A stretch of DNA of 64,000 nt. It comes from Dyella_B sp035690825. Its GTDB lineage: Bacteria; Pseudomonadota; Gammaproteobacteria; Xanthomonadales; Rhodanobacteraceae. The stretch spans positions 1 to 64,000 of the forward strand of contig NZ_JBQCHP010000124.1 of the NCBI RefSeq assembly GCF_051954575.1, read 5' to 3'. Within the stretch, counting starts at the first letter, position 1. Each line of letters begins with the position of its first letter. Below are positions 16,947 to 24,777 of the stretch, piece by piece. The notes beneath the pieces are model-generated. The model was given only the letters and a program-made list of their open reading frames with translations, searched no databases and was not told where the DNA came from. Position numbers and translations under genes: made by a program.

Positions 16947-18896
16947 TCAGCCGCTAGACGAGGCTTCGGATTCGTTTTGCCAGTACACGGCGTAGCGTTC
17001 GCCGTAGATGTCCTTCAAGGGTGCTACTGCGACGGCGCCGTTACGGGTGCTTGCCTCAAAGCGCAGTTCATCGGCGGCGACCACGCGCATCCAGTCGGTA
17101 CTCTGCGCCGAGGCGGCCGCGATGCGCACCGGCGGTTGCGCCGGCGGCTCCGGTTCCGGGCCGGTGCCGTAGCCGCCGTATTGCATGGCATGCGTCACGC
17201 CTTGCGTACCCAGTCGCGCGCCCAGCACCAGCGGGCCATACAGCATGGCGACCTGGCTGTCGTCGCCCGGCAAGGTCATGGTGTGCAGCCGCATCGGCAA
17301 GTCGAGCTCGATGCGGTCACCGTCATGCCATTCGCGCTGCAGGCTCAGATAACTGCCGGGTGACGCGAAGACATCCAGGATTTGGCCATTTACGCGCACT
17401 TTGGCATCGGGACCGATCCAGGAAGGAATACGCAGGTGCAGCGCAAAGTGCTTCGGCTGCGCCAGCTTCAAGGCAAGCTGCGTGCGCGGTTCGCGCGGGA
17501 AGCGCGTCTCCTGCCGCAGCGTAAGCTTTTGTTGCGTCCAGTTGAGCTCGGAAGGCACGAACAGGTTGACGTACAGATCGTTGTCGTCGTGGAAATAGAT
17601 ATTGCCGTTGAAACGGGCGAATTCTTCCGCGCCGGTGCCGGTGCAGCACCAGAACGAATCGGTGGGCGAGTTGTAGAACTTGGTGGCGCCGCTGCGTAGC
17701 GGATAGAAGTAGAGCTTCATGCCATCGGCGTCCTGCGTGCCGAGGCGTGCGTTGTACAAGGTACGCTCGTAGTAATCGAAGGCGCGCGGATCGCCGTTCC
17801 AGGTGTAGACGTGGCGCGTAAGCTTCAACAAGTTGTACGCCACGCAGGATTCGGCCGTATACAGGCCCAGCTGCCCTTTCAGGTCGCCCGGAGCGGTGTG
17901 CCAGAATTCATCGTTGCTGGAGCCGCCCGTTGCATAGGTGCGGTGTTGCGTGACCGTTTCCCAGAAAAATTCTGCCAGGCGCCGGTAGCGCGGCTCGCCG
18001 GTGAGTTCGTAGCGGCGCGCGGCGCCGATGATCTTGGGCACCTGCGTGTTGGCGTGCAGGCCCTGCAATTCGTCGCGATAGGAAGCCAGCGGATCGAACA
18101 GCGACGACTGGTCGAAGCGATGCGCGGCGTCACGATAGCTCTCATTGCCGGTGATGGCATACAGCTCGTACATCGAGTCGTTGATGCCGCCGAACTCGGT
18201 CTTCATGATGCTCGCCATCTGCGCATCGGAAAAACCGTTGAGCCAGCGCGCCACCCAATTACCCATACCGATCGCAACCTGCAACGCCTGCTGGTTGCCG
18301 GCCAGCCGATACATGTCGAGCATGCCGGCGTGGATCTTGTGGATCGTATAGAACGGCGCCCATACCTTCTGCCCGCTACCCAGGCGGTCGAAGAAGCTTT
18401 CCGGGAAAGCGCTGAGATAGCCGTTGGGACGCTGGCACTTCGCCAGCGCGGCCACCAGTTCGTCGCCGCGGGCCTTGAGCGCTTCATCGCCGTCGCTGGC
18501 GTAAGCCAGCGCGCAGGCCGACAGATAATGGCCGCCGGTGAAATGACCGCGCAGTTCGCAATCGGGCTTTTCCCAGCCACCCAGCGGCGCCGCGTGCGAG
18601 GGCAAGCCCGCCTGCAGGCGGAACGTATGCGCCAGCCGGTCGATCGGCAGGCTTTGCAGATAGCGCCGGTTGATAGCTGCCGCGCGGGTGAATTCGCTGT
18701 CCAGCAGGCGCACCTGGTCCAGCGCGAACGGCTGCACGCAGCGCACCGGCCGGTCGGGCACGGCTTGCTTGGATGTCGCCGCCTTGGCCGGTTCGGCCAT
18801 GTCGAACGCGCGCGTACGCGGTGCGATCGCTGCCGCGGCCAGTGCCGCCGCCGCGCCTTTCAAGAACTTCCTGCGTGGATCTTCCCCGTGCTGCAT
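16947..18896 (-). CDS. GH127 beta-L-arabinofuranosidase-like glycoside hydrolase
   Basis: A 649-residue protein of family GH127 (DUF1680), an alpha/alpha-barrel that removes beta-linked L-arabinofuranose from plant glycans. A twin-arginine signal is visible: RRKFLKG at residues 8-14, then a poly-Ala hydrophobic stretch ending before residue 35. The four zinc-binding and catalytic residues known for the family are present: E349 and C351 (YTAESCVAYN), C417 and C418 (FWCCTGTG). WAPFYTIHKIHAGMLD is another family signature. The TonB receptor gene lies 155 bp downstream on the same strand, so the two may be co-transcribed. Family call is firm; exact linkage specificity is inferred. Confidence 0.9.
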   Translation of the reverse strand: MQHGEDPRRKFLKGAAAALAAAAIAPRTRAFDMAEPAKAATSKQAVPDRPVRCVQPFALDQVRLLDSEFTRAAAINRRYLQSLPIDRLAHTFRLQAGLPSHAAPLGGWEKPDCELRGHFTGGHYLSACALAYASDGDEALKARGDELVAALAKCQRPNGYLSAFPESFFDRLGSGQKVWAPFYTIHKIHAGMLDMYRLAGNQQALQVAIGMGNWVARWLNGFSDAQMASIMKTEFGGINDSMYELYAITGNESYRDAAHRFDQSSLFDPLASYRDELQGLHANTQVPKIIGAARRYELTGEPRYRRLAEFFWETVTQHRTYATGGSSNDEFWHTAPGDLKGQLGLYTAESCVAYNLLKLTRHVYTWNGDPRAFDYYERTLYNARLGTQDADGMKLYFYPLRSGATKFYNSPTDSFWCCTGTGAEEFARFNGNIYFHDDNDLYVNLFVPSELNWTQQKLTLRQETRFPREPRTQLALKLAQPKHFALHLRIPSWIGPDAKVRVNGQILDVFASPGSYLSLQREWHDGDRIELDLPMRLHTMTLPGDDSQVAMLYGPLVLGARLGTQGVTHAMQYGGYGTGPEPEPPAQPPVRIAAASAQSTDWMRVVAADELRFEASTRNGAVAVAPLKDIYGERYAVYWQNESEASSSG

Positions 18897-19163
18897 GCCG
18901 CTCCCCGATGACGATGATGACCGCCGCGCCGCAATGCATGGCGCACATGCGCATGCTGGCGGGATGGTTTCATCGTGCCGTAATAATTGGCGGAGCGTCT
19001 TGTTTCAATTGCCGGACGTGGATGCGGAATTTCGCACAATGCGTGTCGCTGTTCACGGATGGATAACCGAATGCGTAAGGGGTGATAGCAATCCAGGTAT
19101 CGCAATGCGCGTGTGTCGCCATGTTCAACGTGAACAAATATGGATCGCTTGCCGTGATCGGCC

Positions 19164-19280
19164 CCCTCCCCTGCGTAGTAGGGGAGGGTTGGGGTGGGGC
19201 CAAGCAACCTCGCGACGAATTCACGCTATGCGGCAAGCTCGTGCAACCCCACCCCGGCTCCCCCTGCACGCAGGGGAGGG
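19164..19280. repeat. family D palindromic element, copy 1
   Basis: About 117 bp with GC hairpins at both ends: CCCTCCCCTGCGTAGTAGGG at the left and CCCCTGCACGCAGGGGAGGG at the right. The inside contains GGTTGGGGTGGGG, CAAGCAACCTCGCGA and CAACCCCACCCC. The same element lies in the opposite orientation at 43776-43892, with clear but imperfect identity through the middle. Confidence 0.8.
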
Positions 19281-19297
19281 AGTACATCATGGCCCAC

Positions 19298-19330
19298 AAA
19301 AACGCCCTCTTCCCGAAGAAAGAAGGCGCC
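19298..19330 (-). terminator. rho-independent terminator of the second beta-helix gene
   Basis: Read on the minus strand: CGCCTTCTT, an 8-base loop, AAGAGGGCG, then TTTTTG. It lies 24 bp after the stop codon and resembles the terminator after the paralogue at 5291. Confidence 0.75.
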
Positions 19331-19354
19331 TTTGCCCATCACCCAAGCGTTACA

Positions 19355-20545
19355 TCACTTCATCGGCGAGATCGTGTTGTTCGACACCAGGACGTTGGTC
19401 GCCGTGCTGGCCACCGTGACATCGCGCGGATCCCAACCTTCGGTATAGATCGACTGGTTGTGCTGAATGAACCACAAGGCGTAGTTCCATTCGATGGTAT
19501 TGCCGACCACCTGCATATTGTTGGTAGTGCTCGCAATGCTCACGCCAAACAGATAATTCGCGGTGATATTGCTGTTGTTGATCGTGACGTTGTTCGCACC
19601 GCCGACGTACACGCCAAAGCCCTGATTGTTCTGGATCGTGTCGTTGTTCATCGACAGGCCCGACACGTTGTTGTGCACTTCCAGGCCGTTGCCCACGTTG
19701 TTGGCCAGCGTGGTGTTCTCCAGGCGCACCTGCATCGTGGTGCCCTGCGTCGCCGGCTCGATGTCGATGCCGGACTGCGGCGCCGCGCCGTTGGAACCGG
19801 TGAAACTGCTGTTGACCACGTACACCTGCACCGCCGGCAGAATCGACAGACCCTGACGGCGATTGTTGTTGGATTTCACGTTGTTCAGCGTCACGCCGGT
19901 CGAGCGTACCAGCGTGGTGCCTGAACCCGATGCGCCGACCACCAGGCCGTCGCCCCAGCAGTTGGACACGGAAATGTCATGGACGTAGACGGTGCTGGAC
20001 GCGGAGATGTTGATGCCATAGCCCCACTCGCCGGTGGTGCCCAGGTGCTGCGTACGCTCACCGACGATGCTGCCGCCAGCGATCTCCACATTGTTCACGC
20101 CCCACGCCTTCACTACCCAGTAGCGGGAAGCGCCGTTGGGAATGGCCTGCAGCGTTGCGCCGGTGTCGAGCAGCAGACGTGTGTGCGAGTGCAAGCTGAT
20201 GCCGGTCAGCGCGTTGATCATGTACGTACCGGCCGGTACTTCGACGGTGCCGCCGGTGGACGGCAAGGCATTGATCGCCGCCTGGATCGCCGCGGTGTCG
20301 TCCGTGGTGCCATTGCCCATCGCACCGAAGTTCTTCGCGTTGAGCGCGGTGGCGCCAATCGTCAGCGTCGGCGTCGCGTTCCACCACGGCGTGGCAGCGG
20401 CCGGCAAGGCAAAGGCCGAAAGCGCGAGCGAGGCGGCGACGGCTGCGAAAAGCTTGCAGCTGCGCGTGAAGTTAAATTTGCGTGTATTGTTTGAACTGAA
20501 CACAAAAGCCCCCTGGGCGCCTCGCGGCGCTGACTTACTTTTCAC
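19355..20545 (-). CDS. secreted right-handed beta-helix protein (pectate lyase superfamily), paralogue 2
   Basis: A 396-residue exported protein, paralogue of the gene at 4076. The signal segment is LFAAVAASLALSAFALPAAA; the mature part opens with NAKNFGAMGNGTTDDTAAIQ. Asn-rich beta-helix coils follow (NNVKSNNNRRQG, NVTINNSNITANYLFG). GTG 20545 is chosen by alignment: SAPRGAQG here matches SAPKGALG near the start of the paralogue, and GGGG lies 8 nt upstream. An alternative GTG at 20503 has AGGGGG before it but would drop that matching leader. The upstream block at 20571-20620 is also shared with the paralogue. Likely a polysaccharide lyase or hydrolase; reaction unproven. Confidence 0.82.
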   Translation of the reverse strand: MKSKSAPRGAQGAFVFSSNNTRKFNFTRSCKLFAAVAASLALSAFALPAAATPWWNATPTLTIGATALNAKNFGAMGNGTTDDTAAIQAAINALPSTGGTVEVPAGTYMINALTGISLHSHTRLLLDTGATLQAIPNGASRYWVVKAWGVNNVEIAGGSIVGERTQHLGTTGEWGYGINISASSTVYVHDISVSNCWGDGLVVGASGSGTTLVRSTGVTLNNVKSNNNRRQGLSILPAVQVYVVNSSFTGSNGAAPQSGIDIEPATQGTTMQVRLENTTLANNVGNGLEVHNNVSGLSMNNDTIQNNQGFGVYVGGANNVTINNSNITANYLFGVSIASTTNNMQVVGNTIEWNYALWFIQHNQSIYTEGWDPRDVTVASTATNVLVSNNTISPMK

Positions 20546-20886
20546 CTTGAAAACCCCGATTAATTCGTCAACAACGGGGCTAAAGATGCGGTACGGGCCC
20601 GTGAAACCGCAAATGTGAAAGGCTGCATTCGCTCGCAGAAAATGAATTTTGCGTGTACGCCGCCTGGTGGCGGCGTAAAGACTGTGACGACGGGCAGGTT
20701 TTTCGTGAGGGGCAATCCGTCTTACCAAGGATGCTCTGATCTATTCCCCGCAGGCGTTACCGGCCCTGTCTGCGCGCATCTGTTCGGCGCGCTGCCTCGA
20801 CGATGCGCCAGTACACTCCTTCGCTCTTCCTTGTCTGGCGGGCAAACAGCTCCCAGCGCGGGCCACGCAAATAGTGTAAACAGGCC
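20546..20886. other. intergenic region: shared regulatory block and a dispersed repeat
   Basis: Starting at the beta-helix gene there is the shared upstream block (20571-20620). Further on, sequence up to 20889 ends in a short repeat also found at 43932. Small open frames on both strands have no recognisable features. Confidence 0.6.
20571..20620 (-). promoter_or_regulatory. upstream block shared with the first beta-helix gene
   Basis: Read on the minus strand: TTTCACATTTGCGGTTTCAC, then GGGCCCGTACCGCATC and TTAGCCCCGTTGT. It matches the block at 3988-4037 over about 50 bp with few changes and one small length difference, and it sits at a similar distance (about 26-75 bp) from its start codon. 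Confidence 0.6.
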
Positions 20887-20889
20887 CTA
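20851..20889. repeat. dispersed repeat E, copy 1
   Basis: TCCCAGCGCGGGCCACGCAA then ATAGTGTAAACAGGCCCTAG. The same words occur at 43932-43979. It supplies the stop codon region of the roadblock gene ending at 20887. It may be the edge of a decayed mobile element, but no transposase is visible. Confidence 0.6.
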
Positions 20890-21297
20890 GCTTGCCTGCG
20901 CCGATTCGGCGAATTCGGCTTCCATCACGTCCTTCGCGCACATCTTGGCTAGGCCCAGCACCAGGCCAAGATTAATTTCGTGTTTGGCGAGGATCGAAAG
21001 AATCAGCGGACTCTTGCTGCCGGCCACTTTGCACAGCACCAGCTTGTGCGCATCCCCTTCGATCAACAGATAGTTGAGCGCATCGGAGGCGATTTCACGC
21101 AGCACGCTATTGGAAAGTGCCACCAGCGAACTGCTCATGGCAGCGAACTTGTTCACCGGCAAGGTCGAACGGAACCGCTCCGCGTACGAACGCCCATCGC
21201 GCAGCGCGAACATCGCCGCTTCCACCCCGTCGCAGCGATGCAGCAAGGTATCCAGTGCGCGGTGACAACGCGGCTGGGTTGGCAGCACGATGCTCAT
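20887..21297 (-). CDS. roadblock/LC7-domain protein (second of the operon)
   Basis: A 136-residue single-domain roadblock/LC7 protein, the family that binds small GTPases of the Ras/MglA/CvnD kind as a regulator or GAP. Visible features are DGVEAAMFALRDGRSYAERF, followed by the helix AAMSSSLVALSNSVLREIA, then YLLIEGDAHKLVLCKVAG, which is the usual fold order. ATG 21297 overlaps the GTPase stop codon as ATGA, so the two are translationally coupled. It is the last gene of a five-gene operon. Its role as a partner of the neighbouring GTPase is inferred from family and context. Confidence 0.85.
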   Translation of the reverse strand: MSIVLPTQPRCHRALDTLLHRCDGVEAAMFALRDGRSYAERFRSTLPVNKFAAMSSSLVALSNSVLREIASDALNYLLIEGDAHKLVLCKVAGSKSPLILSILAKHEINLGLVLGLAKMCAKDVMEAEFAESAQAS

Positions 21298-21857
21298 GTC
21301 GCTCTTCCTTTGCTGGTGTGGCCGAAACCGAATTCGAGCAGTGTCAGCAACACCTCGAACAGCTGCACGACGTCGTCGCGGCGCCGGGCATCCATCGCCG
21401 TTACCGGCGCCACCAGGCCCTGCGCGTGCAAGGCTTGCTGGCAGCGCAGGCCCAGCGCGTGCGAAGGTTCGTCGCTTTTGTTGATCGCCACCACCAGCGG
21501 AATGGACGCCAGATCCTCGCGATAGGTTTCCAGCGTTTCGGCCAGCCCATCGATGGCGCCCTCGCTGCTGGCATCCACCAGCACGATTGCGCCGAACAAA
21601 CCGGCGCGCACCACATCGAACATGTAACTGAAGCGCGATTGGCCCGGCAGCCCGTACAGCAGCAGGCGCCCGTTGTCGCCGTCCAGGCGAAGTTCGCCGT
21701 AATCCAGCGCGACGGTGGTGGTGTCCTTGGTCTCTTGCAACGCATCCGTGCAAGGCACGTCGGTGGAAACCGGCGGGATATCGCTCAACGCCGCGATGCA
21801 CGTCGTCTTGCCCGAGCCCGGGGCGCCCATGAATACGATCTTGTAAACCTCGTTCAT
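21294..21857 (-). CDS. CvnD/MglA-like small GTPase
   Basis: A 187-residue cytoplasmic GTP-binding protein. G1 is GAPGSGKT (11-18). The region TTTVALDYGELRLDGD (46-61) and the G3-like YGLPGQSRF (68-76) closely follow the pattern of streptomycete conservon GTPases (CvnD), where GTPGQ replaces the Ras DxxG. G4 is NKSD (126-129). Such proteins act as switches controlled by roadblock partners, two of which are encoded in the same operon. ATGA overlaps join it to the genes on both sides. What it controls is unknown. Confidence 0.88.
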   Translation of the reverse strand: MNEVYKIVFMGAPGSGKTTCIAALSDIPPVSTDVPCTDALQETKDTTTVALDYGELRLDGDNGRLLLYGLPGQSRFSYMFDVVRAGLFGAIVLVDASSEGAIDGLAETLETYREDLASIPLVVAINKSDEPSHALGLRCQQALHAQGLVAPVTAMDARRRDDVVQLFEVLLTLLEFGFGHTSKGRAT

Positions 21858-22495
21858 CGCGCAAACCCGAATTTTTTCAGCAGTCGCGACGCCAGCGCGG
21901 ACCATTTTTGTTTCAAGCCCGCGCCGGCCATCTCGCCGTTGGACGTATACGCAAGCCGCTCCACCAATTGCGCTGCCATCAGCCGCTCCATGCATACCTC
22001 GATGTACTTGGCCGGCAAGCCAGTACGCTCGGCGATCTGCTCGATCGAATGCGCCTCTCTGGCGATGCACGCCAGCACGCGCCACCAGGGTTTTGGCCAC
22101 TTGATGAAATCCAGCGGCCAGGCGTGCAGGCGAAAGCCCCAATGACCATCGGGCCGATACGTGTCATCGCGATCCAGACCCTTGAGTTGCTTGGTGGCAT
22201 CGCTCAGCACGGCGAGCACTTCATGCGGACGCAGCGGACGGTGGATGGCACCCTGCGGATGCAGCCGCGGCCGCTGCGCGCAACGCACCACTCTGGATGC
22301 GGTATCGGCCGTCGGCGCGGCATCGTTCGGCTGGTCCACGTTGACGAAACACACGTCGCACGGCCCTGCCTCGCTCACTTCCCAGGGATCCTGCAGATAG
22401 GGTTTGAGCAGGCCCAATATGGAGCGAAGCGCGCCCTTCTCTTCGATACCGAAGTTGGGGCAGGCAATTTTCAGCGAGCGTGTCTGGCCGAGCAT
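21854..22495 (-). CDS. conserved-looking protein with receiver-like N-terminus and winged-helix C-terminus
   Basis: A 213-residue protein I cannot assign to a named family. The C-terminal part (about 140-185) reads as a winged helix: VLACIAREAHSIEQIAERTG then LPAKYIEVCMERLMAAQLVE. The N-terminal part looks like a degenerate receiver fold: KIACPNF, then CDVCFVNVD and the late IHRPLRPHEVLAVL, which resembles the beta5-alpha5 end of receivers. It lies between a roadblock gene and the GTPase gene, the place taken in streptomycete conservons by CvnC (DUF742), also a winged-helix-like protein. A connecting role in the GTPase switch is inference. Confidence 0.6.
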   Translation of the reverse strand: MLGQTRSLKIACPNFGIEEKGALRSILGLLKPYLQDPWEVSEAGPCDVCFVNVDQPNDAAPTADTASRVVRCAQRPRLHPQGAIHRPLRPHEVLAVLSDATKQLKGLDRDDTYRPDGHWGFRLHAWPLDFIKWPKPWWRVLACIAREAHSIEQIAERTGLPAKYIEVCMERLMAAQLVERLAYTSNGEMAGAGLKQKWSALASRLLKKFGFAR

Positions 22496-22517
22496 GGCGA
22501 TCCGATGTGGACGTCGA

Positions 22518-22928
22518 TCAGACCGTCGCTTCCAGCGCCGTCATGCTGATGCGCGAGCGCGCCAGTACCATGCCGATATTGGCCGAAATGCGCGTCACGA
22601 ACACGGCGACGTGGTTGGGGTTTTTCTTGGAGCGCAGGAACACGTGGATTAGGTTGGTGCTGAACACCACGATCTCGTTGAAGTAATGCGAACCGGCAGC
22701 GCGGTTGGTGATACCGCGGGATTTGTCGAACAGCCGTTCGATTTCCACCACGTTCTTGCCCTGGAACAGATCGCCGGTCGCCGCCGCGACCAGGTCCAGC
22801 ACTTCGCCGGGATGCGAGTCCACCGTTTTCACGCCGAGCAGGAAACCGCTCGTCATGTCCACGTAGCCGACCGCCAAGCAATCGGGAACGTCGCCTTGCA
22901 CCGCAGCCAGCACTTTATCGAGTGACAT
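22518..22928 (-). CDS. roadblock/LC7-domain protein (first of the operon)
   Basis: A 136-residue roadblock/LC7 protein (MSLDKVLAAVQGDVPDCLAV, then GYVDMTSGFLLGVKTVD). Its sequence differs clearly from the second roadblock protein in this operon, so the two are not a recent duplication. Members dimerise and bind Ras-like GTPases. The stop codon lies 22 bp before the start of the winged-helix-like gene, and its start lies 27 bp after the ABC-phosphatase stop, consistent with one transcript. It holds the CvnB-like position. Confidence 0.82.
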   Translation of the reverse strand: MSLDKVLAAVQGDVPDCLAVGYVDMTSGFLLGVKTVDSHPGEVLDLVAAATGDLFQGKNVVEIERLFDKSRGITNRAAGSHYFNEIVVFSTNLIHVFLRSKKNPNHVAVFVTRISANIGMVLARSRISMTALEATV

Positions 22929-22955
22929 TGCATTTTCCTCTGTTTTGAAATGACA

Positions 22956-24113
22956 TCAGTGCCATTCACTGATCCGTCGCGCAAATTCGTGCACGAAGTT
23001 TTCCTGCGCGCCGGATTGAATGGCCATCGGGCGCGCGTAGCGCACTTTCTCGATCGCCTCGGCCGCGTCGTCCCCCAGCCACACCAGCACCGACGCCAGT
23101 ACGGTGCCGGTACGGCCCAGTCCGCCGCGGCAATGCACCGCCACGCCGCGGCGATGCGCGATCGCGCCTTCGGCGATGCGGCAGATATCCAGCGCTTGCC
23201 TGAAATTCGGCGGCGCCAGGTCCGGAATCGGGAAGTGATGCATCTGCAGACCGAACTCGGCCGGTTCCGTGGCCGAATAAATGCATCGTTCCTCGGTGCA
23301 GATCAGCACTTGAATGCCCTTCTCCGACAAATGGCGATATTGCGCCGGCGCCGCCGCCGTCATGCCGGGACGGCTCATGCCGCACAACAGGCCGGGCACC
23401 AGCCACCACACGCCATCGTCCAGGCGCACGCTGCGCGAGCGCATCGGCAGGCTGCAATTGCCGGTTTCGACGTAGATGTGGCCAGGATGCGTGGCGGGAC
23501 GGCTAAAGAACTGCCGGCTGTCGCTGCACTCCTGGATCGTGCCGCCGGCCAGCAGCGCGGTCTGCCCGCCCGCCTCCAGGCAATCGATACGGTTGTGCGT
23601 GGCGGCGATGACACAAGTCTGGTTCGCCAATACCGCGATGCGCCGGCGCACCGCCATGGCCATGGCGTCGTCGAGGCCAGCGGTCGGTTCGTCCAGCAGA
23701 TAGAGATTGGCCGGTTCGTGCAGCACGCGCATCACCGCGAGATAGCGCCGGATCGCACGCGGCCATGTTTCTATGGGGCTGGCGACGAGCGCGTGCGCAT
23801 GATCGATGCCGGCTTCACCCATCCATGCGTCCGCCTGCTCATTCGATATGGACGTATGGACGTCCAAGATCACGCCCTGCTCAAGCATTGCGATCGCCGC
23901 GCATGCAGCCAGCAACGGCACTCCATGCCATAAGATCGAGCCTCCGGTCCACAATGTTCGGTCGTTGCCAGCGATCGCATGCAACAGCGACGACTTTCCC
24001 GACCCGCCGCCACCCACCAGAAACAGCAGCCCGGGATCGTCCACCTTCAATTGGATCCGGTGGAGTACGGCCTGATTACCATGCCGGACTTCGACTTGAT
24101 TAACGACCAACAA
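22956..24113 (-). CDS. ABC ATPase fused to a dual-specificity protein phosphatase
   Basis: A 385-residue soluble fusion. Residues 1-215 form an ABC nucleotide-binding domain: Walker A GGGGSGKSS (34-42), Q-loop Q79, Walker B LYLLDEP with D141-E142, D-loop AGLDD and H-loop H173. The signature motif is degenerate (IETWPRAIRRYLA in place of LSGGQ). Residues about 230-385 form a Cys-based phosphatase: WWLVPGLLCGMSRPG, general acid D298 and active site HCRGGLGRTG with C328 and R334. All catalytic residues are present, so both halves may work. No membrane or permease partner is encoded nearby. It is the first gene of the roadblock/GTPase operon. The function is unknown. Confidence 0.88.
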   Translation of the reverse strand: MLVVNQVEVRHGNQAVLHRIQLKVDDPGLLFLVGGGGSGKSSLLHAIAGNDRTLWTGGSILWHGVPLLAACAAIAMLEQGVILDVHTSISNEQADAWMGEAGIDHAHALVASPIETWPRAIRRYLAVMRVLHEPANLYLLDEPTAGLDDAMAMAVRRRIAVLANQTCVIAATHNRIDCLEAGGQTALLAGGTIQECSDSRQFFSRPATHPGHIYVETGNCSLPMRSRSVRLDDGVWWLVPGLLCGMSRPGMTAAAPAQYRHLSEKGIQVLICTEERCIYSATEPAEFGLQMHHFPIPDLAPPNFRQALDICRIAEGAIAHRRGVAVHCRGGLGRTGTVLASVLVWLGDDAAEAIEKVRYARPMAIQSGAQENFVHEFARRISEWH

Positions 24114-24324
24114 GGCCTTCTCTCCAGGCTGCTGGTGTTGTTCAAATCACCAGTAAAGCAACAATGTGCATAAGTCTGTTGCAGCGCAGCCGGGCGCGGA
24201 ATGTTTGCTCAGGTCCACATCGAAGTCAGAACGGGACATGGCCGTTTAGGGGCGATGTGTTGGAGATATGCAGCCCCTGCAGTCTCAAATGTCGATTACC
24301 GCCGTTTGCGTGGTGTAACTGAAC

Positions 24325-24733
24325 CGTCATTCCGGCGAACGCCGGAATCCAGTCAAGAATGACGTGCGAAGCACACGATGCGAGAGGTTTTGTGTGCTTT
24401 GCACGGTGTACTTAAGGCAACACTGATCAAGTATCGCCGTCGTCACCAGGCCTGTCTGTTCGCAGGCCACAGGGCCGTCGGCGAAGGCAGACTGGCCGTC
24501 TATCGAGACGGGTACCTGCGGCATGTGGACAGACAGGGCTGGCCCCACAGGTTGAATTTGAATGAGGGGGTGATGTCTGGAAGGCCCGCAGGCTGCGCCG
24601 CGCGGCTTGGCAAGACGGCCAGTCTTCCCGGCGCCACGCAGCGCACCCTGCGAGCCTTCCAGACATCATGACGACGGCGATACTTGATCAGTGTTGCCTT
24701 AAACTGGATTCCGGCGTTCGCCGGAATGACGAC
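24325..24733. repeat. REP pair, family A, split by an insertion
   Basis: The left half begins CGTCATTCCGGCGAACGCCG and the inner repeat carries GTGCGAAGCACACGATG and TGTGTGCTTTGCAC; the right half is ACTGGATTCCGGCGTTCGCC. In the uninterrupted copies at 13632 and 53164 the inner arm runs straight into the right half. Here 283 bp plus a repeated TTAA separate them. Confidence 0.8.
24416..24698. mobile_element. 283-bp MITE with 30-bp perfect terminal inverted repeats
   Basis: Terminal repeats at 24416-24445 and 24669-24698 are perfect over 30 bp; each starts GGCAACACTGATCAAGTATC from the outside. TTAA flanks both ends (24412-24415, 24699-24702) as a probable target duplication. A second stem pairs 24571-24598 with 24641-24668 (TGATGTCTGGAAGGC arms). 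There is no transposase. It lies inside a family A REP pair, which shows it moved in. A TTAA target is known for piggyBac-like and IS1380-type elements; the assignment is tentative. Confidence 0.8.
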
Positions 24734-24777
24734 AAGGTGAAGCCATACCCTACGGCGGATTTTGCGCCACCCAAGCC

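Larger units (their letters stand above)
18897..19354. other. intergenic region with a long inverted repeat element
   Basis: Between the GH127 start and the second beta-helix stop. It holds the GH127 promoter region, a family D element (19164-19280) and a terminator for the beta-helix gene (19298-19330). No gene seen. Confidence 0.7.
24114..24777. other. gene-free stretch with an interrupted REP pair and a MITE
   Basis: Upstream of the ABC-phosphatase gene. It holds a promoter region for that operon (24114-24320), a family A REP pair (24325-24733) and a 283-bp palindromic element inserted in it. Open frames inside are products of the inverted repeats and are not called. Confidence 0.75.

Noticed and set aside
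20741..20941. A 66-codon frame near the end of the roadblock gene
   Set aside because: It overlaps repeat E and a real gene end, and has no identifiable features.
24378..24671. Small open frames inside the palindromic element at 24416
   Set aside because: Both strands give nearly the same frames because of the inverted repeats; no protein features.
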